The notes under the pieces are model-generated. The model saw only the letters and a program-made list of their open reading frames with translations, had not been told where the DNA came from and searched no databases. The translations under genes were made by a program, and so were the position numbers. Below are positions 26,081 through 33,592 of a DNA stretch of 64,000 nucleotides, piece after piece; positions within the stretch are counted from its first letter, which is position 1; every line of letters begins with the position of its first letter. The DNA is from an uncultured Acetobacteraceae bacterium (GTDB lineage Bacteria; Pseudomonadota; Alphaproteobacteria; Acetobacterales; Acetobacteraceae): NCBI GenBank assembly GCA_903924985.1, contig CAIYDT010000152.1, forward strand, positions 1 to 64,000, read 5' to 3'.

Positions 26081-26670
26081 ATCCCGACACGCTGCGGGCA
26101 CGCCTGATGCAAATCGCCGCCGAACCGCTGATCTCCACGGTGGTCTACGGCGAGGAGGTCATGGGCCAGCTGGAAAAGTCCCCCATCCCCGCCGCCGTGC
26201 TGGTGCCGGTGATCCTGGGACCTCGGCCGAGTATCCTGCTGACCAAGCGTACCTCGCATTTGAAGAAGCACGCGGGACAGGTGAGCTTCCCGGGTGGGCG
26301 CATCGACAAGGAAGATGCGCATCCGGAGGCCGCGGCATTGCGGGAGGCGGAGGAGGAAATCGCCCTCGATCCCGCGCGGGTGGAGGTGATCGGTCGCATG
26401 TCGGACTACGTGACGGGCACCGGCTACCGGATCACCCCGGTACTGGGGCTGCTGCCGCCGGGGTTGGTGTACCAGCCGTCTCCAGACGAGGTGGAGTTCG
26501 TGTTCGAGCTGTCGATCGAGGTGCTGCTGGACCCCGACGCCCCCCAACGACAGTACCGCGAGGTGCTCGGCCGGTCGCGCGAATACTGGGTCTGGCCACA
26601 CCCCGAGCACTTTATCTGGGGCGCGACAGCGGCGATTTTGGTGCATTTGGCGGGGAAATTGCGGGGATGA
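26077..26670 (+). CDS. CoA pyrophosphatase-type NUDIX hydrolase
   Basis: 197-residue NUDIX hydrolase of the NudL/CoA diphosphatase group. The NUDIX box runs from GGRIDKEDAHPEAAALREA to EEEI (about residues 73-95), preceded by the UPF0035 signature KRTSHLKKHAGQVSFPGG. These enzymes cleave CoA or acyl-CoA to 3'-phosphoadenylate and phosphopantetheine. GTG start within GTGA overlaps the upstream stop. In many alphaproteobacteria this gene precedes cca, as here. Confidence 0.93.
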   Translation: MNPDTLRARLMQIAAEPLISTVVYGEEVMGQLEKSPIPAAVLVPVILGPRPSILLTKRTSHLKKHAGQVSFPGGRIDKEDAHPEAAALREAEEEIALDPARVEVIGRMSDYVTGTGYRITPVLGLLPPGLVYQPSPDEVEFVFELSIEVLLDPDAPQRQYREVLGRSREYWVWPHPEHFIWGATAAILVHLAGKLRG

Positions 26671-26682
26671 AGCGCACCTGTT

Positions 26683-26707
26683 CCGTCATCCTCGGTCTTG
26701 ACCGGGG
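26683..26707. repeat. Dispersed palindromic repeat, copy 4 (partial)
   Basis: CCGTCATCCTCGGTCTTGAC followed by CGGGG: a truncated, slightly mutated half-element of the family, in the 49-base spacer between the NUDIX gene and the next gene. Confidence 0.6.
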
Positions 26708-26719
26708 TGGGCTGGCTAA

Positions 26720-26962
26720 GTGATCCGCCTCGCTGAAGTCGTTTTATTATTGGTGCCCCTCGCGGCATTCATCGCGTGGCGGGTGTTGGCGCCGGGGAAG
26801 GTCCCCTCGGTCGGGTTGATCGTTGGGGCAGGTGCGGTGCTGGCGATATTGGCGGGCGGGCTGGTGTGGTTGCGGTTTGAGGACGCATCGCCACCGGACG
26901 CGGTCTACATCCCCCGGCATATCGAGAACGGAGTCATCGTCCCGGAACGGCTCGTGCCTTGA
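26720..26962 (+). CDS. Small membrane protein, DUF6111-like
   Basis: 80 residues with two hydrophobic segments (LAEVVLLLVPLAAFIAWRVL, about 4-23, and VGLIVGAGAVLAILAGGLVWL) and a C-terminal PPDAVYIPRHIENGVIVPERL. This tail and the place directly before cca match a small alphaproteobacterial family I believe is DUF6111. Function unknown. GTG start; the stop overlaps the TTG start of cca. Confidence 0.75.
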   Translation: MIRLAEVVLLLVPLAAFIAWRVLAPGKVPSVGLIVGAGAVLAILAGGLVWLRFEDASPPDAVYIPRHIENGVIVPERLVP

Positions 26963-28116
26963 AGATCGACCCGCCGGCGTTTCTGGCCGATCCCGCCGTG
27001 GTGCGGGTGCTGGATGCCCTGCCTGAGGCTCGGATTGTCGGCGGCGCGGTGCGCGATGCGCTGGCCGGGCGGAAGGTAGCGGACATCGACCTCGCCACGC
27101 CGCGGTTGCCGGACGATGTCGCGGCAGCCTTGACAAAGGCCGGCATCCGCAGCGTTCCCACGGGGCTGCGGCATGGGACGCTCACCGCCGTGGTGGAAGG
27201 GCGGGGGTTCGAGATCACCACCTTGCGACGCGATGTCGCCACGGATGGGCGCCGAGCCACGGTCGCGTTCGCCACCGACTGGCGGGAGGACGCGGCGCGG
27301 CGGGATTTCACCATCAACGCGATGTCGATGACCCGCGATGGCACGGTGTTCGACTATTTCGGCGGCATCGAGGACCTGCGCGCTGGGGTGCTGCGCTTTG
27401 TCGGCGACCCCGCGACCCGCATCGCCGAAGATTACCTGCGCATCCCGCGCTTCTGCCGTTTTTTTGCAAGGTACGGTGCGGGTGCGCCCGATTCAGCGGC
27501 GCTGGCGGCGATCCGGGGTGGGATCGCGGGGCTGGCCGGCTTGTCGGTGGAGCGGGTGTGGAGCGAGCTGTCCGGGCTGCTGTCCGTGCCAGACCCTGGT
27601 GCCGCGGTGGTTTTGATGGCCGATTTGGGGATTCTCTCGGCGTTGCTGCCGGAGGGGGCCGCGCCAGAGGGGCTTTTGCAGCTCATCGCGGCTGGCGCGC
27701 CGGTCGATCCCGTGTTGCGCCTGGCGGCCCTGCTGACCGGGGATGCGGCGGCGGTGGCCGTTCGCCTAAAACTGTCGGTGGCGGATCGCGATCGGCTGGT
27801 GGCACTGCGGTTGCCTCTGACGGTGGGGCCGGCGGATGACGATGCCGCGTTACGCCGGGCCTTGGCGGACACGGAGCCAGCGGTGCTGATCGGGCGGGCG
27901 TGGCTGGCCGCGGAGCCCGCATTGCGTGCGCGGCTGGCGGCGATGCCGCGGCCGGTGTTTCGGATGGTGGGGCGGGATGTCGTGGCCCTCGGTGTTCCGG
28001 CGGGGCCGCGCGTTGGGGCGTTGTTGCGGGATCTGCGGGCCTGGTGGATGGAACGCGGGTGCGTGGATGGGAAACCAGAATGCATGGCGGAACTGCGGCG
28101 GCGCCTGGCGCCCTGA
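26959..28116 (+). CDS. cca: CCA tRNA nucleotidyltransferase (class II)
   Basis: Adds or repairs the 3'-CCA end of tRNAs. The 385-residue protein has the class II head domain: RIVGGAVRDALAGR, the metal-binding pair ADIDLATP, LRHGTLTAV and the flexible motif EDAARRDFTINAM. The neck motif follows in EDYLRIPRFCRFFARYG, where most relatives have RxxRF. The helical C-terminal part is Ala/Leu-rich. TTG start overlaps the preceding stop (TTGA). It is part of a run of tightly packed genes from 25439 onward. Confidence 0.95.
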   Translation: MKIDPPAFLADPAVVRVLDALPEARIVGGAVRDALAGRKVADIDLATPRLPDDVAAALTKAGIRSVPTGLRHGTLTAVVEGRGFEITTLRRDVATDGRRATVAFATDWREDAARRDFTINAMSMTRDGTVFDYFGGIEDLRAGVLRFVGDPATRIAEDYLRIPRFCRFFARYGAGAPDSAALAAIRGGIAGLAGLSVERVWSELSGLLSVPDPGAAVVLMADLGILSALLPEGAAPEGLLQLIAAGAPVDPVLRLAALLTGDAAAVAVRLKLSVADRDRLVALRLPLTVGPADDDAALRRALADTEPAVLIGRAWLAAEPALRARLAAMPRPVFRMVGRDVVALGVPAGPRVGALLRDLRAWWMERGCVDGKPECMAELRRRLAP

Positions 28117-28176
28117 GCCTCACCCCCTTGCACAATCGTCGCAATCGCACGACATTTCGCGGCGAAGGACGTGTTC

Positions 28177-28431
28177 ATGCCAGAGATCCAAATCTACACC
28201 CAGCCCTGGTGCCCATTCTGCGAACGGGCGGTGCATTTGCTTGGCACCAAGGGCGTCGCGTTTCAGGAGATCGACGCGCCGCATGGCTCCGCGGCGCGGG
28301 TCGAGGCGATCGAACGTTCGGGCGGGCGCACCACCATGCCGCAGATTTTCATCGGCGGGCAGCACATCGGCGGCTGCGACGATCTGATCGCACTGGACCG
28401 CGCCGGGAAGCTGGACGCGCTGCTGGCATGA
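28177..28431 (+). CDS. grxC: Glutaredoxin 3
   Basis: 84-residue monothiol-size thioredoxin fold with the dithiol active site PWCPFC (about residues 10-15), the cis-Pro loop TTMPQIFI and the GSH-binding end GGQHIGGCDDL. It reduces protein disulfides and mixed glutathione disulfides. AAGGA 7 nt before ATG 28177 decides the start; a GTG six bases earlier is less likely. Its stop overlaps the next start (ATGA). Confidence 0.95.
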   Translation: MPEIQIYTQPWCPFCERAVHLLGTKGVAFQEIDAPHGSAARVEAIERSGGRTTMPQIFIGGQHIGGCDDLIALDRAGKLDALLA

Positions 28432-28904
28432 TCCATTATCAGCTCCGTTGCGCGGGGGATCACCATTTCGACGGGTGGTTCAAGGACAGCGCGTCGTTCG
28501 ACAAGCAGGCCAGGCGCGGCCTGGTGGAATGTCCCACCTGCGGCAACACCAAGGTGGATCGGGCGCTGATGGCGCCGGCCGTGTCGACCAGCCGAGCGGT
28601 CGCGCCGGTGGAACCGCCGGCACCGACGCCGGCCGCGGAGGTCTTACCGCCGGTCCCCGCCATGGCGGGTGGTGGGCGCATGCCGGCGCAGCTAATCGCG
28701 ATGCTACAGAAGCTGCGGTCCGAGGTCGAAAAGAACTGCGACTACGTCGGCCCCGAGCTGGCGGAGGAGGCACGCAAGATCCATCGCGGCGAGGCGGAGG
28801 AACGCGGCATCTACGGCGAAACAACGCCGGACGAGGCTGAGGCTCTGGCCGAAGAGGGCATCGAGTTGCGCCAGATCCCCTGGGTGCCGCGCGCCGATGG
28901 GTGA
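28428..28904 (+). CDS. DUF1178 family protein with N-terminal zinc ribbon
   Basis: 158 residues. The N-terminus MIHYQLRCAGDHHFDGWF has a first Cys, and LVECPTCGNTKVDRALMAP supplies a CxxC, giving a short zinc-ribbon-like element also seen in FmdB proteins. A Pro/Ala-rich linker leads to the conserved DUF1178 end: VEKNCDYVGPELAEEARKIH, EERGIYGE and LRQIPWVPRADG. Function is unknown. It overlaps grxC by 4 bases, as in many alphaproteobacteria. Confidence 0.92.
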   Translation: MIHYQLRCAGDHHFDGWFKDSASFDKQARRGLVECPTCGNTKVDRALMAPAVSTSRAVAPVEPPAPTPAAEVLPPVPAMAGGGRMPAQLIAMLQKLRSEVEKNCDYVGPELAEEARKIHRGEAEERGIYGETTPDEAEALAEEGIELRQIPWVPRADG

Positions 28905-29022
28905 AGCGGTCTAACAGGAGCGCCCGGCAATCTCCGACGACTTCGAAGACGAAACCGAAGACTCCGAACTGGAGGAAACCTTCCGCCAGATCGCTACCAG
29001 CCGCGGCTATGTCTCCAACCTC

Positions 29023-29499
29023 ATGCGGACCATCGCGCACGCGCCGGAGGGGCTGCGGCCCTTCGCGGCATTCGGCGAATATTGCCGCTATGGCACCGAG
29101 CTGTCGGAGATGCAGCGGGAGCTGGCGATCCTGGTGGTGCTGCGCGACGTGGCATACGGGTGGCAGCATCACGCGCCCCTGGGCCTCGCCACCGGGCTGA
29201 CGGAGGAGCAGCTGCACCTGATCCGGGAGGGACGGGCGCCGCGCGACCTGGAGCCGCCGGAGCTGACCCTGTGCGAGTTCGCGTTGGAAATTACCGCCTG
29301 GCGCCGGCCGCCGCAGCGCATCGAGGAGGCGGTGCATAGCTTCTTCACCCCCCGGCAGATCGTCGATTTCGCGTTACTGGTGTCCTACTACATGGCCGTC
29401 GCGGCGATGACGATCGTGTTGGACGTGTCGCTGGAAGCGCCCGAGGTGTTGCTTCGGGAGCAGGTCTGGCAGGCCAAATACGGCGGCGAAACCGGCTGA
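29023..29499 (+). CDS. Carboxymuconolactone decarboxylase-family protein
   Basis: AhpD/CMD-fold protein of 158 residues from ATG 29023. The core is ELSEMQRELAILVVLRDVAYGWQHHAPL, with the E and HH that form the proton relay. The usual CxxC of AhpD is absent, so a peroxidase role is unlikely. The start is uncertain: the frame is open and protein-like upstream (FEDETEDSELEETFRQIATS, RGYVSNL) back to a stop at 28912-28914, and the ATG cuts a helix. The only well-placed codon behind the AGGAG at 28916-28920 is ATC 28930. A start there would give 189 residues. Confidence 0.8.
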   Translation: MRTIAHAPEGLRPFAAFGEYCRYGTELSEMQRELAILVVLRDVAYGWQHHAPLGLATGLTEEQLHLIREGRAPRDLEPPELTLCEFALEITAWRRPPQRIEEAVHSFFTPRQIVDFALLVSYYMAVAAMTIVLDVSLEAPEVLLREQVWQAKYGGETG

Positions 29500-29512
29500 T
29501 TTTTCCGTTGGC

Positions 29513-29528
29513 GTTTACGCCTCCTTAA
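29513..29528. promoter_or_regulatory. CtrA-like box upstream of the acyltransferase gene
   Basis: Read on the minus strand the site is TTAAGGAGGCGTAAAC, one mismatch from TTAA-N7-TTAAC. It ends 24 bases before the acyltransferase ATG. Weak alone, it gains weight from the perfect site at 18479 and the near-perfect one at 58328. Confidence 0.3.
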
Positions 29529-29552
29529 CCATTGCCGGCGCATGCTGCCGGG

Positions 29553-30695
29553 ATGGAACGGTTGAAGTGCCTGGATGGGCTACGCGGCGTGCTGGCGGTG
29601 TATGTGATGCTGAGTCACATGGCGCCTTTTGCTCTGTTTCCCCCATGGCTGGCCTCGGCGCTGTCGCACGGCGGGGCGGCGGTGGACGTGTTTTTCATCC
29701 TCAGCGGGTTGGTGATCGCACGCTCGTTGGAACGGTTCGGCTACCGCGCCAGGCCGTTTCTGGTGGCTCGGGTGGCCCGCATTTTTCCGGTGTTTCTGGC
29801 GATGTTCGCGGTGGCGGTGGCGGTGCAGCCTCTATCCGCCGGCTTTGAACGCATGCCTTGGATTGGGGCGGACAGCCCGGCTTTTTCGATTTGGTCGCAG
29901 GGGTGGCCTTCCGGCTGGGCGGCGGAGATCGCGGCGCATTTGACCATGACACACGGGTTGTTTCCCGATGCGGTGCTGCCGGATGCCTGGGTCAGCTTCC
30001 TGGGGGCGGCGTGGAGCCTGTCGACGGAGTGGCAGTTCTATGTGCTCGCGCTGCTGCTGGGGCGGCGGGCCTGGTTTGTGTTGCTGGGGCTGGCGGTCGC
30101 GGGGGTGGTTTGGGGCGCGGTGACGCCGGAGGCCTGGCATTTCAGCCGGGCGTTTTTGCCGAACAAGGCTGGATATTTTGTGTTGGGGATGATGAGCGCG
30201 GGGTTGGTGGGGGTTCCCCATCCGTCATCCTCGGGCTTGACCCGAGGACCGCCGCAACCACCGGCCGTGCCAATGGCGGTCCTCGGATCAAGCCCGAAGA
30301 TGACGTTTTTTTGGGTCATGACGGCGGTGTTGGCTCTGGGTTGGTGGCAGGGGGGCTTTGGGAAATTGGTGCCGCCTTTGGTTTGGGCGGTTTGTTTGGG
30401 GGCGGAGTTTCGGGATGGGTGGTTGTCGGCGTTGCTGCGCTCCCGGCCAGCGCAGTGGTTGGGGGGGCTTTCTTACAGTCTGTATCTGGCGAATGAGCCT
30501 GCGCAGAAATTGTTGGGGGTTGGGCTGAGTGCTTTAACGAACGGCGACGGTTGGTGGTTTACGGTGTTTTGGGTGCCGGGGGCCGCGGGGCTGCCGGTTT
30601 TGGTCGCCATGGCGTTGCGGCGGTGGGTCGAGCTTCCGGCGCTGGCGTGGGGGCGGCGGGGCGTTTATACGCGGGAGCATGAAAACTCCGGGTAA
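29553..30695 (+). CDS. Acyltransferase 3 family membrane protein (OafA-like)
   Basis: 380-residue integral-membrane acyltransferase that transfers acyl (often acetyl) groups to surface polysaccharides or other carbohydrates. RLKCLDGLRGVLAVYVMLSH carries the conserved Arg and His of the family. About ten hydrophobic helices follow, with VDVFFILSGLVI and SLSTEWQFYV as typical motifs. Between two helices lies a non-membrane stretch containing SSSGLTRG, encoded by an 83-base repeat element inserted in frame. The 3' end overlaps rlmB by 17 bases. ATG 29553 fits the family N-terminus better than the TTG seven codons upstream. Confidence 0.85.
   Translation: MERLKCLDGLRGVLAVYVMLSHMAPFALFPPWLASALSHGGAAVDVFFILSGLVIARSLERFGYRARPFLVARVARIFPVFLAMFAVAVAVQPLSAGFERMPWIGADSPAFSIWSQGWPSGWAAEIAAHLTMTHGLFPDAVLPDAWVSFLGAAWSLSTEWQFYVLALLLGRRAWFVLLGLAVAGVVWGAVTPEAWHFSRAFLPNKAGYFVLGMMSAGLVGVPHPSSSGLTRGPPQPPAVPMAVLGSSPKMTFFWVMTAVLALGWWQGGFGKLVPPLVWAVCLGAEFRDGWLSALLRSRPAQWLGGLSYSLYLANEPAQKLLGVGLSALTNGDGWWFTVFWVPGAAGLPVLVAMALRRWVELPALAWGRRGVYTREHENSG
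30223..30305. repeat. Dispersed palindromic repeat, copy 5 (composite, inside a gene)
   Basis: Two 31-base arms (30223-30253 and 30275-30305) are inverted copies with 29 of 31 bases identical, separated by 21 bases. Each arm is itself palindromic around GGGCTTGACC / GGATCAAGCC. The 83-base unit sits in the acyltransferase reading frame and is translated, leaving the frame open. The layout resembles a small non-autonomous mobile element. Confidence 0.85.
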
Positions 30696-31752
30696 CTTCA
30701 GGCAAGGCGGCTCCGGCCGGCCCCCATCCTCCGATCGTGGTCCTTACAAGGGGCCGGGCGGTCAGTCGCAACGGCCCCAGCAGGGGCAGGGTCCGCGCCC
30801 GCAACACGGGCAGGGGCCGCGTCCGCAGCAGGGGCAAGGGCCTCGGCCGCCGGCGCCTGGGCGGGATCGGGATCAGGCGCCGCGCCCCACGACGCTGCAT
30901 GCGCCGAACGCGCAGGCGCCTCGGCCCCCGCGGGAGCAGGGACAGGGGTTCAAGCCCGGACAAAAACCCTTCCGCCCGCATGGTGGTGGGCCGCGCCCGC
31001 AGCCGCAACGGCAGGAGCGGGAGGCTCGGGCCCCCGACGCGCCGAAGGGTGCTGTGTGGCTGTATGGCCATCACGCCATCGCGGCCGCTCTGGCCAATCC
31101 ATCCCGCCGGCTGCGGCATCTGCTGCTGACCGAGGAAGCGGAAACCGCGATCTCGGCTTCGTTTAAGGGGGCGTGGCCGCTGCAACCGGAACGCACCGAC
31201 CGAGCGCGGCTGGATCAGCTGCTGGGGCGGGATGTGGTGCACCAAGGGGCGGCGCTGCTGGCCGACCCGCTGCCGCAACCGTCCTTGCAGTCGGTGCTGG
31301 ATCACGCTGGCCCGATCGTGGTGCTGGATCAGGTCAGCGACCCGCGCAACGTGGGGGCCATCATGCGCTCCGCCGCCGCGTTCGGGGCCGCCGCGGTGAT
31401 CGTGCAGGACCGGAACGCACCGGATGAGACGGGGGCGCTGGCGAAAGCGGCCTCGGGCGCGCTGGAGATCCTGCCGCTGCTGCGTGCCGTTAACATCACC
31501 CGCACGCTGATCGCGCTGAAGGCCGCCAATATTTGGTGCATCGGGCTGGATGCCGCCGGGCCGGCGCTGTCCGGCGCCGCGTTCGCCGGCCGCCGGGTGG
31601 CGCTGGTGCTGGGCTCCGAGGGGGAGGGCATGCGCCGCCTGACCCGCGAAACCTGCGATGAGGTCGTGGGCCTGTCCATCAAGGGCGTGGTCGAAAGCCT
31701 GAACGTGTCCGCCGCCGCCGCTGTGGCGCTGTATGAGCTGACGAGGCCCTGA
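30679..31752 (+). CDS. rlmB: 23S rRNA (guanosine-2'-O-)-methyltransferase RlmB
   Basis: SPOUT-class methyltransferase that 2'-O-methylates a guanosine of 23S rRNA domain V. The substrate-binding domain starts at WLYGHHAIAAAL (about residue 128). The catalytic SPOUT domain has VVLDQVSDPRNVGAIMRSAA, ALVLGSEGEGMRRL and IKGVVESLNVSAAAAVALYE. Residues 1-120 are an unusual Gln/Gly/Pro/Arg-rich extension with three 8-residue repeats of the type QGQGPRPQ, probably disordered and RNA-binding. ATG 30679 overlaps the acyltransferase end. Confidence 0.93.
   Translation: MKTPGNFRQGGSGRPPSSDRGPYKGPGGQSQRPQQGQGPRPQHGQGPRPQQGQGPRPPAPGRDRDQAPRPTTLHAPNAQAPRPPREQGQGFKPGQKPFRPHGGGPRPQPQRQEREARAPDAPKGAVWLYGHHAIAAALANPSRRLRHLLLTEEAETAISASFKGAWPLQPERTDRARLDQLLGRDVVHQGAALLADPLPQPSLQSVLDHAGPIVVLDQVSDPRNVGAIMRSAAAFGAAAVIVQDRNAPDETGALAKAASGALEILPLLRAVNITRTLIALKAANIWCIGLDAAGPALSGAAFAGRRVALVLGSEGEGMRRLTRETCDEVVGLSIKGVVESLNVSAAAAVALYELTRP
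30781..30849 (+). repeat. 24-base coding repeats in the rlmB extension
   Basis: Three successive 24-base units (30781-30804, 30805-30828, 30829-30849 partial) encode QGQGPRPQ, HGQGPRPQ and QGQGPRP. Unit length keeps the frame, so copy number can vary without breaking the gene. Confidence 0.8.
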
Positions 31753-32546
31753 TGGCGTTCGATCCTTTAGCCGCTGCCGGTGTGCTGCATCGGATGCGGC
31801 GGGATCGTTGTTTGGTATTGCCGTTTCCGGGGGCACCTTCGACGGTGCATGAGGGTGCCGCGGCCCAGGTGGCGCTGGCCGGCTTGGTGGGGGCCCGCGT
31901 CCCCGCCGGGTTCAAGATCGGGGCGACCGGGAAGCGGATGCAGGAATACCTCGGGCTGAGCGGTCCGGCGGCGGGGTTTATGGAAGCGGGGAACGTCTAC
32001 CATGAGTCGGCCGATCTGCGGTTCGCCTCGTTCATCCGGCCGGGGGTGGAGTGCGAGGTCGCGGTGCGGCTGTCCCGCGATCTGCCGCCGGGGCCGTATG
32101 GGCTGGACGACGTCGCGGACGCGGTGGGCGAGGTGATCGCCGGGGTGGAAATCGTCGAGAACCGCTACGACGATCTGCGCACGCTGGGCACGCCCACGCT
32201 GATCGCCGATCAGGTGTATCATTGCGCGGCGGTGGTCGGTGATCAGGGCGGGGTCGATTGGCGCACGCTGGATGTCGGCGCGCTGCGCGGGCGGATCAGC
32301 GTGGATGGCGTGGTGCGGGACCACGGCATGTCGTCCGACCTGATGGGACACCCCTTCGCGTGTCTGGCGTGGCTCGCAAGCTCCGAGGTCGCGGCAGCGT
32401 TCGGCGGGTTGAAGGCCGGGCAAACCGTGATGCTCGGCAGTGTGACTCCGCCGGTTTGGCTGGACGCGCCGGGGGATGTTGTTGTGGCATTTGACGGGCT
32501 GCCAGCGGTGCGGGTGCGGTTGGGGCAGGGGCGGACGCCCATCTAA
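31752..32546 (+). CDS. 2-keto-4-pentenoate hydratase / fumarylacetoacetase-fold protein
   Basis: 264-residue member of the MhpD group, which hydrates 2-hydroxypenta-2,4-dienoate or decarboxylates 2-oxo-4-hexenedioate in aromatic meta-cleavage pathways. VPAGFKIGATGKRMQEYLGL near residue 50 and RPGVECEVAVRLSRDLPP carry the metal-binding acidic residues of the fold. DVVVAFDGLPAVRVRLG closes the protein. It overlaps the rlmB stop (TGATG). A broken copy of its last 139 bases lies at 33374-33510. No other ring-cleavage gene is nearby, so substrate is open. Confidence 0.82.
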   Translation: MAFDPLAAAGVLHRMRRDRCLVLPFPGAPSTVHEGAAAQVALAGLVGARVPAGFKIGATGKRMQEYLGLSGPAAGFMEAGNVYHESADLRFASFIRPGVECEVAVRLSRDLPPGPYGLDDVADAVGEVIAGVEIVENRYDDLRTLGTPTLIADQVYHCAAVVGDQGGVDWRTLDVGALRGRISVDGVVRDHGMSSDLMGHPFACLAWLASSEVAAAFGGLKAGQTVMLGSVTPPVWLDAPGDVVVAFDGLPAVRVRLGQGRTPI

Positions 32547-33286
32547 CCCATCATGCCGAGCATCGCCCGATGCCGCCACACCATGAGTAGCCCGGTCGCG
32601 AACATGGCCAACACCGCGAACGTGCGGAACGCTCGGGGACTGGTGCGGCCGAGCACCGGCGTCACCAATATGATTGCGGCAACCGTTCCGGCACCGGCGA
32701 TCACGCCATCGTGCAGGGTGCCCCATTGGAGGACGCCGAACGCGGCGTAACTGATGAGTTTGGTGACCTGCAGCAACATGGAATTGGCGGCACGGGTGGC
32801 CAGCATCCGCTCCTTCGTGAGGCCGTAGTTCAGGTAGAACGGGTTGGCGATCAGACCGCTGGCGCCGATCACAGCCGAGACCAGGCCGATCACGAATGAG
32901 ACCGGTATGAAGATCGGCAGTGTCATGGCGAACGAACGCTCCCGCGCGCCGAAACGGTACTGCCAGGCGGCACTGACCAGGAACAGTCCCACCACGACCT
33001 GCAGCCAGGCGGTGTCGACATGGGCGAAGGTCCAGGCGCCGACGATGGCGCCGAGCACGGTGGCGGGGGTGTACCAGCGCACCACCTGCCAATCGATCAG
33101 CCGCCACGACAGGGTGATGCGGCTGATGCCGGCAATAAGGCTCCCGACGGTCACCACCGGCGCCACGTCGACCAGCGGAATGACGTAGCTCAGGGCGGCG
33201 ATCAGCAGGAGGCTGCCGCCCCCCGCCGCGAGCGTATTGATCGACCAGCCGGTGAAGGCGATGACGAAGATGAGGAGGTGCTGCAC
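32543..33286 (-). CDS. TauE/SafE-family sulfite/sulfonate exporter-like protein
   Basis: 247-residue membrane protein of the TSUP family (UPF0721): FIVAFTGWSINTLAAGGGSLLLIAAL in the first helix, VGSLIAGISR and the second-repeat motif GLVSAVIGASGLIANPF. About eight helices. Family members export sulfite, organosulfonates or small acids. The gene converges on the hydratase gene with a 4-base overlap. It lies between that gene and a broken copy of its end, suggesting it arrived with, or was trapped by, a rearrangement. Confidence 0.85.
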   Translation of the reverse strand: MQHLLIFVIAFTGWSINTLAAGGGSLLLIAALSYVIPLVDVAPVVTVGSLIAGISRITLSWRLIDWQVVRWYTPATVLGAIVGAWTFAHVDTAWLQVVVGLFLVSAAWQYRFGARERSFAMTLPIFIPVSFVIGLVSAVIGASGLIANPFYLNYGLTKERMLATRAANSMLLQVTKLISYAAFGVLQWGTLHDGVIAGAGTVAAIILVTPVLGRTSPRAFRTFAVLAMFATGLLMVWRHRAMLGMMG

Positions 33287-33373
33287 GCGGGGGGCTCAAT
33301 CGGGCAGTGGCGGGTATCCGGGTCGGTGATGGGAAGAAGGTAACGCACGATACCATTGTATGCGCAACCGAAC

Positions 33374-33510
33374 CGCGGCCGTGTTCGGCGGGTTGAAGGC
33401 TGGGCAAACCGTGATGCTCGACGGTATGACTCCGCCGGTTTGGCTGGATGCACCGGGAGGTGGTGGTTGAGTTTGAGGGGTTGGCGGGCGTTAGGCTTCG
33501 GTTGGGGTAG
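33374..33510 (+). pseudogene. Broken duplicate of the hydratase gene 3' end
   Basis: The stretch reads FGGLKAGQTVML, TPPVWLDAPG and, after a frameshift, VVVEFEGLAGVRLRLG before a stop, matching the last 46 codons of the gene at 31752-32546 (source 32390-32528) with scattered substitutions. A one- or two-base change after GAPG breaks the frame. The 306-base region 33287-33592 holds nothing else apart from repeat copy 6. Confidence 0.85.
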
Positions 33511-33526
33511 CTCTTGCCCCCACCCC

Positions 33527-33556
33527 CGTCATGGCCGGGCCTGACCCGGTCACCTC
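33527..33556. repeat. Dispersed palindromic repeat, copy 6 (diverged)
   Basis: CGTCATGGCCGGGCCTGACC followed by CGGTCACCTC. It follows the broken hydratase copy directly and lies at the 3' side of the putative toxin gene. Confidence 0.6.
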
Positions 33557-33592
33557 AGGCCAGTGTGGCAGTTGAACACAGGCGGGTCGCTA

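Noticed and set aside
23316-33556. Interpreting the palindromes as CRISPR repeats
   Set aside because: Copies are kilobases apart with irregular spacing and internal symmetry; no regular spacer array exists.
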